In this document: piece by piece, positions 25,093 through 33,550 of the stretch
Numbering within the stretch: position 1 is the stretch's first letter
Layout of the letters: each line of letters starts with the position of its first letter
NCBI RefSeq assembly: GCF_024171525.1
Contig: NZ_JALJZY010000011.1
Location: 1-64,000, forward strand
DNA: 64,000 nt
Source of the DNA: Neisseriaceae bacterium HSC-16F19
GTDB lineage: Bacteria; Pseudomonadota; Gammaproteobacteria; Burkholderiales; Neisseriaceae
Direction of reading: 5' to 3'
Notes under the pieces: generated by a model
What the model was told of the DNA's origin: nothing
Databases searched by the model: none
Seen by the model: only the letters and a program-made list of their open reading frames with translations
Program-made: the position numbers and the translations under genes

Positions 25093-27216
25093 TTATACCG
25101 CCGGCGGCGCGTCTTCGGCCTGCGGTTTCTCAATCAAAGCCTTGATGGACAGGCGCACGCGGCCGCGGTCGTCCACTTCCAGCGCTTTCACGCGCACGCT
25201 TTGGCCGATTTTGAGGTAGTCGTTGACGTCTTTCACGCGCTCGTGGGCGATTTGGCTGATGTGTACCAAGCCGTCTTTGCCCGGCATCACCGATACGATG
25301 GCACCGACATTATTGTCCAGAATCTTCAGCACAGTGCCTTCGTACACCTTGCCCACTTCCACTTCGGCAGTAATTTGCTCGATGCGTTGGCGTGCGGCCT
25401 CGGCAGCCTCGGTGCTGGTGGCGGCAATGGTGATGGTGCCGTCTTCGGCAATATTGATTTCGGTGCCGGTGTCGGCGGTAATGGAGCGGATGGTCTCGCC
25501 GCCTTTACCGATGACTTCGCGGATTTTGTCCTGATTAATCTTCATGGTAAACAGACGCGGGGCGTGGGCGGACAGCTCTTGCGGGCCGGCCACGGCTGCC
25601 TGCATCTGCTCCAGAATGTGGAAGCGCGCTTCTTTGGCCTGTTCCAAAGCAATCTGCATGATTTCTTTGGTAATACCCTGGATTTTGATGTCCATTTGCA
25701 GCGCGGTGACACCGGCGGTGGTACCGGCCACTTTGAAGTCCATATCGCCCAAGTGGTCTTCGTCACCGAGGATGTCGGTCAATACCGCGAATTTGTTGCC
25801 TTCCAGAATCAAACCCATGGCAATACCGGCCACATGCGCTTTCAGCGGCACACCGGCAGACAGCAGGCTCAGGCAGCCGCCGCACACGGACGCCATGGAA
25901 GAAGAACCGTTGGACTCGGTGATTTCGGACACCACGCGCATGGTGTAGCTGAATTCCTCGGCGGGCGGCAATACCGCAATCAGCGCACGCTTGGCCAGGC
26001 GGCCGTGGCCGATTTCGCGGCGTTTGGGCGGACCCATGCGGCCGACTTCACCGGTGGAGTACGGCGGGAAGTTGTAGTGCAGCATAAAGCGGTCGGTGTA
26101 TTCGCCGGCCAGGGCGTCGATGATTTGCTCGTCGCGCTGGGTGCCCAAAGTGGCCACGGCCAAGGCTTGGGTTTCGCCACGGGTAAACAGGGCGGAACCG
26201 TGGGTGCGCGGCAATACGCCGGTTTGGATGTTGATGGGGCGCACGGTGCGGGTGTCGCGGCCGTCGATGCGCGGCTGGCCGTCCAGAATCTGGCCGCGCA
26301 CCACATCGGCTTCCAGCTGTTTGAAGATGCCTTTAATCTGGTTGGCGGCCAGGGTATCGGTCTCTTCGGTGATCAGCGCGGCTTTCACGGCAGCCCAAGC
26401 TTCGTCCAGCTTGGCGGAACGGGCTTGTTTCTGACGGATGGTAAAGGCTTCGGCAATGGTGCCGCCGGCAATGCTGCGGATTTGCTCCACCAGCGCAGTG
26501 TCGGTTTGCGGCACCTGCCAGTCCCACACTTGCGGATTGACGGCATCGGCAAATTCGTTGATGGCCTGGATGACGGTCTGCATTTGGGTGTGACCGTGTA
26601 CCACGGCGCCCAACATCACGCTTTCAGGCAGCTCTTGCGCCTCGGATTCCACCATCAGCACGGCTTTGGCAGTACCGGCCACCACCAAGTCCATTTGCGA
26701 GCTTTCCAGCTGGGTTTTGGTGGGGTTGAGCACATATTCGCCGTTCACATAACCCACGCGCGCGGCGCCGATGGGGCCGGCAAAGGGTACGCCGGTCAGC
26801 ACCAGCGCGGCAGAGGCACCAATCATGGCGGGGATGTCGGAGTCGATTTCCGGATCCAAAGACACCACCATGGCGATGATTTGGATGTCGTGGTAGAAAC
26901 CTTCGGGGAAAAGCGGACGGATGGGACGGTCGATCAGGCGGCTGGTGAGAATTTCTTTCTCGCTCTGCTTGCCTTCGCGCTTGAAGAAACCGCCGGGAAT
27001 TTTGCCCGCGGCATAGGTTCGCTCCAGATAATCCACGGTCAGCGGGAAGAAATCCTGTCCGGCTTTGACTTCTTTGTTGGCGGTCACGGCCACCAACACC
27101 ACGGTGTCGCCCATGGATACTTTCACGGCGGCATCGGCTTGGCGCGCGATTTCACCGGTTTCCAAAGTCACGGTATGCTGGCCGTATTGGAATGATTTAA
27201 CGTGTTTATTAAACAT
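25093..27216 (-). CDS. pnp: Polyribonucleotide nucleotidyltransferase (PNPase)
   Basis: A 707-residue phosphorolytic 3'-5' exoribonuclease and part of the RNA degradosome. There are two RNase PH domains (about 1-230 and 310-545), a KH domain with VIGKGGETIRSI, and an S1 domain ending with DRGRVRLSIKAL. It is monocistronic. A large open frame on the opposite strand (25006-27195) is only a shadow. Confidence 0.97.
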   Translation of the reverse strand: MFNKHVKSFQYGQHTVTLETGEIARQADAAVKVSMGDTVVLVAVTANKEVKAGQDFFPLTVDYLERTYAAGKIPGGFFKREGKQSEKEILTSRLIDRPIRPLFPEGFYHDIQIIAMVVSLDPEIDSDIPAMIGASAALVLTGVPFAGPIGAARVGYVNGEYVLNPTKTQLESSQMDLVVAGTAKAVLMVESEAQELPESVMLGAVVHGHTQMQTVIQAINEFADAVNPQVWDWQVPQTDTALVEQIRSIAGGTIAEAFTIRQKQARSAKLDEAWAAVKAALITEETDTLAANQIKGIFKQLEADVVRGQILDGQPRIDGRDTRTVRPINIQTGVLPRTHGSALFTRGETQALAVATLGTQRDEQIIDALAGEYTDRFMLHYNFPPYSTGEVGRMGPPKRREIGHGRLAKRALIAVLPPAEEFSYTMRVVSEITESNGSSSMASVCGGCLSLLSAGVPLKAHVAGIAMGLILEGNKFAVLTDILGDEDHLGDMDFKVAGTTAGVTALQMDIKIQGITKEIMQIALEQAKEARFHILEQMQAAVAGPQELSAHAPRLFTMKINQDKIREVIGKGGETIRSITADTGTEINIAEDGTITIAATSTEAAEAARQRIEQITAEVEVGKVYEGTVLKILDNNVGAIVSVMPGKDGLVHISQIAHERVKDVNDYLKIGQSVRVKALEVDDRGRVRLSIKALIEKPQAEDAPPAV

Positions 27217-27397
27217 GGTTTTCCTTTATATCAAACTTAAGGGAAAAGCCGCTGCCGCCAAAACACTAAGCATGCACACTATTGATATCGCACCAATGCG
27301 CATGGTTAGGGTTTCAGACCGGCAGGGCCGGGAAGTTCAGACAAAGGCTGCCTGAAACGGTGCATTTTACCACGTCTGCCTTGCGGCAGACAGGCAT

Positions 27398-27424
27398 AAA
27401 AAAACCTGCCTTGCAGGCAGGTTT
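27398..27424 (-). terminator. Terminator of the tRNA-Val/tRNA-Asp transcript
   Basis: AACCTGCC-TTGC-GGCAGGTT hairpin. In the minus direction it is followed by seven T, 12 bp after tRNA-Asp. A second small hairpin lies just beyond at 27374-27391. Confidence 0.85.
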
Positions 27425-27435
27425 CAAATTATCTT

Positions 27436-27512
27436 TGGCGCGGCGGACGGGGCTCGAACCCGCGACCCTCGGCGTGACAGGCCGATACTCTAACCAACTG
27501 AGCTACCACCGC
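27436..27512 (-). tRNA. tRNA-Asp (anticodon GTC)
   Basis: 77 nt. The acceptor stem GCGGTGG pairs with CCGCCGC including one G-U type pair, the anticodon loop is CTGTCAC, and the T loop is TTCGAGC. CCA is encoded. Confidence 0.96.
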
Positions 27513-27545
27513 GCAGATTTTCGCAAATGCAAAAATCAAAAAACT

Positions 27546-27621
27546 TGGTGGGTGATGACGGAGTCGAACCGCCGACATTCTGCTTGTAAGGCAGACGCTC
27601 TACCAACTGAGCTAATCACCC
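27546..27621 (-). tRNA. tRNA-Val (anticodon TAC)
   Basis: 76 nt. The acceptor stem GGGTGAT pairs with ATCACCC, the anticodon loop is CTTACAA, and CCA is encoded. It precedes tRNA-Asp by 33 bp in the same transcript. Confidence 0.96.
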
Positions 27622-27749
27622 GTGCTTCGGAAAGCGCGCATTAAACCACAGCAGCCCTGCGCGGGCAAGCATTATTTCAATCCCGCGCAGCCATAAATGC
27701 ATAAGATTTTATTTTTATAAAGATATTCAACTTTCAGGCAGCCTGTATT

Positions 27750-28859
27750 CTAATCGCGCCCGGTAATGGTCACCATCACCGCCTCGGCGCGGGTGCCGAT
27801 GCGCAGCGGCACGCCCCACAATCCGTAGCCGCTGCTGACAATCAAATGGCGGCCGTTGACCGTGTAATGGCCGTAGTTGTATTGCTGAAACAGACCCACC
27901 AGCCAGGTGCCGGGCCATAACTGGCCGTTGTGGGTGTGGCCGCTCAATTGGATGTCGGCGGCGGTGCGCAGATTGGCATCGGCCTGAGTGGGCTGATGGT
28001 CGATGACCAGCAAGGGCAGGCCGCTGCCTTCCATCTCCGCGCTGATCAGCTGCCGCAAAGGCAGGCGGTCGCCCTCGGTGTCGTCGCGGCGGCCAATCAG
28101 CCAGAAACGGCCGTCGATTAATTGGGCTTCATCGCGCAAAGTGGTTACTCCTGCGGCGTTCAAATCGGCCACAATCTCCGCCTGCACGGCTTGGTAATTG
28201 TCATGGTTGCCCAGCGTGGCATACACACCCAAAGGCGCGCGAATCTGTGCCAGCGCGGCACCCATGTTTTCGGCGCGGTACACATCGGGCAAATCGTCCA
28301 TCACATCCCCGGCAATCACCACCATATCCGGCTGCTCGGCCTCGACGATGCGCTGTAACTTGGCCAGCTGGCCCTTGCCTATCCACAAACCCAAATGCAA
28401 ATCGCTCACCAGCAGCACGCGCAAGGGCTGGGGCATGGGTTTGTCTATGGCCACTTCATAACGCACCACGGTGGGCATATAAGCACCCCACCAGCCCCAG
28501 GCCAGCCACAGACCCAGCAAGCCCGGCATCAGCGCACGCACCGCCATACCGGCACGGTAGGCCGATACGCGCAAGGCGGTGAGCACACCGTAGGCCGCCC
28601 AACCCAGCAAAGCCGCCAGCGCGGCATAAAGCACGCCTACCAAGGCGATGCTGCCGCCTTTGAAACCCACCGGGCCGATGCGCATCAGCGCCGACACCAA
28701 CAGCGCATTCAATGCCAGCCACACCACCAAAGCGGCAATACGGCGCACGCGGCGGGCCAGCCACGGCTTGAGCCACCAGGCTATCGTCCATACCACGGCC
28801 AGCAGCATCACCTGATAACTGCCCATAATCATCCAAAAAAAGGTACTGCGGCTCATCAC
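27750..28859 (-). CDS. Membrane-anchored metallophosphoesterase (YkuE/YaeI type)
   Basis: A 369-residue protein. The first 130 residues hold four or so transmembrane helices. The calcineurin-like domain follows with the metal motifs SDLHLG (about 150), GDVMDD, GNHDN and SGHTHNGQ. Relatives hydrolyse UDP-diacylglucosamine-type or other phosphodiester substrates near the membrane. The exact substrate here is unknown. Two ATG codons stand in tandem at the start. It is flanked by uptake sequences and shares no operon. Confidence 0.88.
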   Translation of the reverse strand: MMSRSTFFWMIMGSYQVMLLAVVWTIAWWLKPWLARRVRRIAALVVWLALNALLVSALMRIGPVGFKGGSIALVGVLYAALAALLGWAAYGVLTALRVSAYRAGMAVRALMPGLLGLWLAWGWWGAYMPTVVRYEVAIDKPMPQPLRVLLVSDLHLGLWIGKGQLAKLQRIVEAEQPDMVVIAGDVMDDLPDVYRAENMGAALAQIRAPLGVYATLGNHDNYQAVQAEIVADLNAAGVTTLRDEAQLIDGRFWLIGRRDDTEGDRLPLRQLISAEMEGSGLPLLVIDHQPTQADANLRTAADIQLSGHTHNGQLWPGTWLVGLFQQYNYGHYTVNGRHLIVSSGYGLWGVPLRIGTRAEAVMVTITGRD

Positions 28860-28883
28860 ACTCTTTCGTTTTAAAGATAAATG

Positions 28884-28914
28884 CGGATGTTTTCAGGCAG
28901 CCTGAAAACATCCG
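28884..28914. repeat. Perfect palindrome around an uptake sequence
   Basis: CGGATGTTTTCAGGC mirrored exactly as GCCTGAAAACATCCG around one base. It could act as a terminator stem but has no T run. Confidence 0.7.
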
Positions 28915-28999
28915 TCACGCTTTATATTTGATATGGCGCAAGGCGGGCTGTGCGGCATCATGTTTTAATGCCCACTTTGCACGGGTGCGCCATCTTAAA

Positions 29000-29068
29000 T
29001 AGTTATGCAAAAGTAAGCATGATACGGCGTTGCTGCGCCTTGTCTCATGCTTATTTTGTGCGACTATA
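29000..29068. mobile_element. Correia-like element, short internally deleted form
   Basis: 69 bp: the left part TAGTTATGCAAAAGTAAGC..., the GTTGCTGCGCCTTGTCTCAT core join, and the right end GCGACTATA. It lacks the GTACTGTCTGCGG centre found in the longer copies. Confidence 0.75.
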
Positions 29069-29396
29069 AAAGCAAGCCGCCTGCAAGGGTTAAAATTAAC
29101 CCGCGTTAACAGGCGCAGGCATCCGCCTGTACCACACAATCAGGCCGCTACGGGCGTGACAAACGGTGCAATTACAAAATAAACTTTAAGTGTGGTGCAA
29201 AAATCGGTTAAAATCTGGTGATTTAATTTAGGGCGCAGTGTGTCCGCACCGCCGGACGCGCCGGGTTTTGTTCATATATATCAAAGACAAAGCACATCCG
29301 CTCAAACGCCCGACCCAGAAACCGTACGGCTGTTTTTTTACCGGAACAGCACAGTAGGTCATGATGGTATTAAAGACTGTATCTTAGGACACAACC

Positions 29397-29981
29397 ATGG
29401 ATAACCAAACTATCAACAAGGAGAGACGCCGGTTTCTCGTTTTGGCCACCGCCGGTGCCGGCGGCGTTGCCGGTCTCGCAGTGGCCACCCCGTTTATCGG
29501 CAGCTTCTTCCCTTCTGAGAAAGCCAAGGCAGCCGGTGCTCCGGTTGAGGTGGACATCAGCAAAATCGAACCCGGCCAACTGGTTACGGTTGAATGGCAG
29601 GGCAAGCCGATTTGGATTCTGAACCGCACCGATGCCCAGCAGGCCGATTTGGCCACGCTGGACAGCCAATTGGCCGATCCCAAGTCCGAGCAAAACCAAC
29701 AGCCGGAATACGCGCAAAACGAGCTGCGTTCCATCAAGCCGAATATTTTCGTGACCATCGGTATCTGTACCCACTTGGGCTGCTCGCCCACCTTCCGTCC
29801 CGACCTGGCTCCGGCCGATTTGGGCGCAGACTGGAAAGGCGGCTTCTACTGTCCGTGCCACGGTTCCAAATTCGACTTGGCCGGCCGTGTCTATAAAGGC
29901 GTACCGGCGCCGACCAACCTGGTGGTGCCGCTGTACAAATACCTCAGCGACACCGTCATTCTGGTGGGCGAAGACAAATAA
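29397..29981 (+). CDS. petA: Ubiquinol-cytochrome c reductase Rieske iron-sulfur subunit
   Basis: A 194-residue Rieske protein of the bc1 complex. The N-terminus has a twin-arginine-like signal anchor (ERRRFLVLATAG) and one helix. The 2Fe-2S ligands are Cys124, His126, Cys152 and His155 in CTHLGC and CPCHGS, with Cys129 and Cys154 as the disulfide pair. It is the first gene of petABC, with petB 11 bp downstream. Confidence 0.97.
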   Translation: MDNQTINKERRRFLVLATAGAGGVAGLAVATPFIGSFFPSEKAKAAGAPVEVDISKIEPGQLVTVEWQGKPIWILNRTDAQQADLATLDSQLADPKSEQNQQPEYAQNELRSIKPNIFVTIGICTHLGCSPTFRPDLAPADLGADWKGGFYCPCHGSKFDLAGRVYKGVPAPTNLVVPLYKYLSDTVILVGEDK

Positions 29982-29992
29982 GGGGCTGACAC

Positions 29993-31351
29993 ATGGAAAA
30001 CCAAACCACAGACAAAAAATCCCTGCCCGCCGCCCTGCTCGGCTGGGTGGATGCGCGCTTCCCGCTGTCGAAAATGTACAACGATCATGTGGGCCAGTAC
30101 TACGCGCCGAAAAACTTCAACTTCTGGTACTTCTTCGGCTCTCTGGCCATGCTGGTACTGGTCATTCAGATTGTCAGCGGCATTTTCCTGACCATGAACT
30201 TCAAACCGGACGGTACGCTCAACGAGCACAACCTGCCGGTGGCCTTCAGTTCGGTCGAATACATCATGCGCGACGTATCCGGCGGCTGGATCATCCGCTA
30301 TATGCACTCCACCGGCGCCTCCATGTTCTTCGTGGTGGTGTATCTGCACATGTTCCGCGGCCTGATCTACGGTTCCTTCAAAAAACCGCGCGAGCTGGTG
30401 TGGGTATTCGGTTCGCTGATTTTCCTGGCGCTGATGGCCGAAGCCTTTATGGGCTATCTCCTGCCTTGGGGCCAAATGTCCTACTGGGGCGCACAGGTGA
30501 TTATCAACCTGTTTGCCGCCATTCCGGTGATCGGTCCGGACCTGTCTACCTGGATCCGCGGTGACTTCAACGTATCCGACATCACCCTCAACCGCTTCTT
30601 CGCCCTGCACGTGATTGCCGTGCCGCTGGTTCTGATCGGTCTGGTGGTGGCGCACTTGATTGCCCTGCACGAAGTGGGTTCCAACAACCCCGACGGCGTG
30701 GAAATCAAGAAACTGAAAGACGAAAACGGCATTCCGCTGGACGGCATCCCCTTCCACCCCTACTACACCGTGAAAGACATTTTGGGTGTGGTGGTATTCC
30801 TGATTGTCTTCTGCGGCATCCTGTTCTTTGTACCGGAGATGGGCGGCTACTTCTTGGAGAAACCCAACTTCGACCCGGCTGACCCGCTGAAAACCCCGGC
30901 CCACATTGCTCCGGTTTGGTATTTCACCCCCTTCTACGCCATTTTGCGTGCCGTACCTTCTTTCTTCGGCACCCAAATCTGGGGCGTACTGGCCATGGGC
31001 GCTGCGGTGGTACTGATTGCGCTCTTACCGTGGCTGGACAAATCACCGGTGAAATCCATCCGCTACCGCGGCCCGATTTTCAAAATCATGCTGGTGCTGT
31101 TTGTGATTTCCTTTATCGGTCTGGGCATTTTGGGCGCCCTGCCCAACTCCGATGTCCGCACCATCGTGGCACAGCTGTTGAGCATTATCTACTTTGCCTT
31201 CTTCCTGGGTATGCCTTTCTATACCAAGATGGACAAAGACGGCACCCCGCCCGAGCGCGTAACCATGAGTACCACCAAACAGAAAGTGATGTTCTTTGTA
31301 TACACCATCATCACTGTTGTCGGTGCCTACCTGTTCGCCATCATCATCTAA
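29993..31351 (+). CDS. petB: Cytochrome b of the bc1 complex
   Basis: A 452-residue multi-helix subunit carrying two b hemes and the quinol sites. Recognisable segments include GGWIIRYMHSTGAS, LPWGQMSYWGAQVI and the Qo-site PEW-like region APVWYF (a variant, not PEW). It overlaps neither neighbour; petC starts 13 bp later. It accepts electrons from ubiquinol, including that made by the NQR complex encoded upstream in this window. Confidence 0.96.
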   Translation: MENQTTDKKSLPAALLGWVDARFPLSKMYNDHVGQYYAPKNFNFWYFFGSLAMLVLVIQIVSGIFLTMNFKPDGTLNEHNLPVAFSSVEYIMRDVSGGWIIRYMHSTGASMFFVVVYLHMFRGLIYGSFKKPRELVWVFGSLIFLALMAEAFMGYLLPWGQMSYWGAQVIINLFAAIPVIGPDLSTWIRGDFNVSDITLNRFFALHVIAVPLVLIGLVVAHLIALHEVGSNNPDGVEIKKLKDENGIPLDGIPFHPYYTVKDILGVVVFLIVFCGILFFVPEMGGYFLEKPNFDPADPLKTPAHIAPVWYFTPFYAILRAVPSFFGTQIWGVLAMGAAVVLIALLPWLDKSPVKSIRYRGPIFKIMLVLFVISFIGLGILGALPNSDVRTIVAQLLSIIYFAFFLGMPFYTKMDKDGTPPERVTMSTTKQKVMFFVYTIITVVGAYLFAIII

Positions 31352-31364
31352 AGGGGTTGCAACC

Positions 31365-32153
31365 ATGAAAAAAATGCTGAAAAAATGCCTTGCCGCCCTG
31401 GTTTTGGCGGCACCCGTAAGCGTGGCACTGGCTGCCGGCGGCGGTTCTTATCCGAAAGTGGACATTGATTTGAGCGACCAGGCCAGCCTGCAACGCGGCG
31501 CCCAAATCTTCACCAACTACTGCTTGAGCTGCCACTCCGCCAGCGGCATGCGCTTTAACCGCCTGCGCGATTTGGGTCTGACCGAAGATCAGATTAAAAA
31601 CAACATGATGTTCACCACCGACAAAGTGGGCGACACCATGAATTCGGCCATGGATCCCAATGACGCCAAAAACTGGTTTGGCGCCGCGCCGCCGGACTTG
31701 ACCCTGATCGCCCGCTCGCGCGGTGCCGATTACCTCTACGCCTATATGCGCGGCTTCTACAAAGACCCGACCCGTCCGACCGGCTGGAACAACACCGTGT
31801 TCGACAAAGTGGGTATGCCGCACCCGCTGTGGGAACAGCAAGGCGTGCAGGCGGTCGAACTGGATGCCGACGGCCAACCGGTGTGGGTACAGGACGAAGC
31901 CACCGGCACCATGGTGCCCAAGCTGTATTGGGAGTCTACCGGCCTGCACAGCCGCCGCCTGCCCGACGGCAATGTGGTGCAAGTCGAGTACGACAACTAT
32001 GCCCGCGACCTGACCGCCTACTTGGTGTATATGGGCGAACCGGCACAACAGCAGCGCAAGCAAATCGGCTATATCGTGCTGATGTTCCTGTTGGCGGTAT
32101 TGCTGCCCTTGTCGTATTTCCTCAAGAAAGAATACTGGAAAGACGTTCACTAA
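31365..32153 (+). CDS. petC: Cytochrome c1
   Basis: A 262-residue heme c subunit. A cleavable signal peptide ends near Ala24, the heme motif CLSCH lies at 53-57, and a C-terminal helix (about 230-252) anchors it to the membrane. The start at 31365 removes a 23-codon upstream extension that belongs to the end of petB. It ends at a strong terminator. Confidence 0.96.
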   Translation: MKKMLKKCLAALVLAAPVSVALAAGGGSYPKVDIDLSDQASLQRGAQIFTNYCLSCHSASGMRFNRLRDLGLTEDQIKNNMMFTTDKVGDTMNSAMDPNDAKNWFGAAPPDLTLIARSRGADYLYAYMRGFYKDPTRPTGWNNTVFDKVGMPHPLWEQQGVQAVELDADGQPVWVQDEATGTMVPKLYWESTGLHSRRLPDGNVVQVEYDNYARDLTAYLVYMGEPAQQQRKQIGYIVLMFLLAVLLPLSYFLKKEYWKDVH

Positions 32154-32168
32154 GCGGCACATCAACCC

Positions 32169-32199
32169 AAAAGGCAGAATCTCGCGATTCTGCCTTTTT
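32169..32199 (+). terminator. petABC terminator
   Basis: AAAAGGCAGAATC / GATTCTGCCTTTTT hairpin with a T run, 15 bp after petC. Confidence 0.9.
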
Positions 32200-32500
32200 C
32201 TTTTTTAAATCATTGCATTACAAGCATTTTCTGGCATTAAAAAGCACGGATGCGTATAATGCGGCCATTGATTTGGCTGCCTGAAACATATCCGCACTCA
32301 AAAACCGTAGGGTGGGCATTCTTGCCCGCCAAACCTTTTTTGACCGTCGGCCTCTAAAAGTGGCGGGCAGAAATGCCCACGCCCTGTTTTATGGAAACCA
32401 TAAGCAGGTCTGCAAAGCTTTCCTCCTGAAAATATTCAGGCACACACCGCTTTCAGGCAGCCTCCCCTTCCCTTATCTTCATTTTCCGGAGCCTAACGCC
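32200..32500. other. Upstream region of sspA
   Basis: About 300 bp without a gene. It holds uptake sequences near 32277 and 32452 and the GTAGG palindrome at 32307-32381. The open frame that extends sspA upstream runs through these repeats and is not real. Confidence 0.6.
32307..32381. repeat. GTAGG palindrome, copy 2 (GTGGGCA type)
   Basis: GTAGGGTGGGCATTCTTGCCCGCCA and an inverse arm TGGCGGGCAGAAATGCCCAC, imperfect at the outer end. It is upstream of sspA. Confidence 0.7.
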
Positions 32501-33106
32501 ATGATGACCCTCTATTCCGGCATTACCTGCCCTTTCAGCCACCGTTGCCGCTTTGTGCTGTTTGAAAAAGGCATGGACTTTGAAATCAAAGACGTGGACA
32601 TCTTCAACAAGCCCGAAGATTTGGCGGTGATGAACCCCTACAACCAAGTACCGGTGCTGGTAGAGCGCGACCTGATTCTGCATGAATCCAATATCATCAA
32701 CGAATACATCGACGAGCGTTTTCCCCATCCGCAGCTGATGCCCGGCGACCCGGTGATGCGCGGCCGCGGCCGTTTGGTGCTCTACCGCCTCGAGCGCGAA
32801 CTGTTCAGCCATGTACAGGTCTTGGAAAGCGCCGAATCCAGCAATAAAGAACAGGCCAAAGCGCGCGAAGCCCTGGCCCAAGGTTTAACCCTGCTGGCGC
32901 CCGCCTTCTCCAAAACCAAACACATCCTCGGCGAAGACTTCTCCATGATTGATGTGGCGCTGGCCCCGCTGTTGTGGCGTTTGGACCACTACGACATCAA
33001 ACTGGGCAAATCCGCCGCACCGCTGCTCAAATACGCCGAGCGCATTTTCCAGCGCGAATCGTTTATCGAAGCGCTCACCCCGGCCGAAAAAGCCATGCGC
33101 CGCTGA
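32501..33106 (+). CDS. sspA: Stringent starvation protein A
   Basis: A 201-residue glutathione-S-transferase-fold protein that binds RNA polymerase and alters transcription in stress and stationary phase. The sequence MMTLYSGITCPFSHRCRF at the start and the family segment GEDFSMIDVALAPLLWRLD are clear. I chose the tandem ATG at 32501. The frame upstream is not coding. sspB follows 15 bp later, as in most proteobacteria. Confidence 0.95.
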   Translation: MMTLYSGITCPFSHRCRFVLFEKGMDFEIKDVDIFNKPEDLAVMNPYNQVPVLVERDLILHESNIINEYIDERFPHPQLMPGDPVMRGRGRLVLYRLERELFSHVQVLESAESSNKEQAKAREALAQGLTLLAPAFSKTKHILGEDFSMIDVALAPLLWRLDHYDIKLGKSAAPLLKYAERIFQRESFIEALTPAEKAMRR

Positions 33107-33109
33107 TAC

Positions 33110-33121
33110 AGGCTGCCTGAA
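33110..33121 (+). repeat. Uptake sequence abutting the sspB start codon
   Basis: AGGCTGCCTGAA ends directly before the ATG of sspB. No other ribosome binding site is visible, so the AGG of the uptake sequence may serve. Confidence 0.8.
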
Positions 33122-33538
33122 ATGAGCACCTCTACCAAACCCTATCTGCTGCGCGCCCTTTACGAGTGGTGCATAGACAACGGCTACACCCCGCATCTGG
33201 TCGCCTGGGTCAACGAGCACACCCGTGTGCCCATGCAGTTTGTGCACGACAACGAAATCGTGCTCAATATCAGCCCCACCGCCAGCCACAATCTGGTCAT
33301 CGACAACGACTGGGTGCATTTTTCCGCCCGCTTCGGCGGCGTGGCACACGAAGTGTGGATACCCGTCGGCCATGTCGCCGCCCTGTTTGCGCGCGAAAAC
33401 AACGAAGGCATGGGCTTCGAGGTGATTCCATGGGCGCCTGCGGAAGCAGGGGCCGATGAAGCACCCGAACTTCAAGACCAGCAGGACACCGACCCGCCGC
33501 CCACGCCGCCGAAAAAAGGTCTCAAACTGGTGAAATAA
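33122..33538 (+). CDS. sspB: ClpXP adaptor SspB
   Basis: A 138-residue adaptor that brings ssrA-tagged and other substrates to ClpXP. It has an N-terminal dimer and substrate-binding domain (YLLRALYEWCIDNGYTPHL), a flexible acidic/proline linker (about 110-128) and the C-terminal ClpX-binding motif GLKLVK. It is cotranscribed with sspA and with the ClpP-fold protease gene that starts 12 bp downstream. Confidence 0.95.
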   Translation: MSTSTKPYLLRALYEWCIDNGYTPHLVAWVNEHTRVPMQFVHDNEIVLNISPTASHNLVIDNDWVHFSARFGGVAHEVWIPVGHVAALFARENNEGMGFEVIPWAPAEAGADEAPELQDQQDTDPPPTPPKKGLKLVK

Positions 33539-33550
33539 AAGGACGATACC

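Larger units (their letters stand above)
28860..29396. other. Upstream region of the petABC operon
   Basis: 537 bp without a gene. It contains a perfect palindrome with an embedded uptake sequence (28884-28914), a short Correia-like element (29000-29068) and an AT-rich stretch around 29165-29235 that probably holds the pet promoter. A TAAAAT at about 29207 is a possible -10 box but has no good -35 partner. I cannot assign the start of transcription. Confidence 0.5.

Noticed and set aside
25006..27195. A 729-codon open frame on the plus strand opposite pnp
   Set aside because: It is the mirror of a well-conserved gene. GC-rich codon use leaves few stops in that frame, and its translation is low-complexity Gly/His/Ala with no domain.
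29165..29235. A confident promoter for petABC
   Set aside because: The region is AT-rich and has TAAAAT, but no -35 box at proper spacing, so only the general region is reported.
32312..32500. An N-terminal extension of SspA by 63 residues
   Set aside because: The extension translates a palindromic repeat and an uptake sequence; known SspA proteins start at MMTLYSG.
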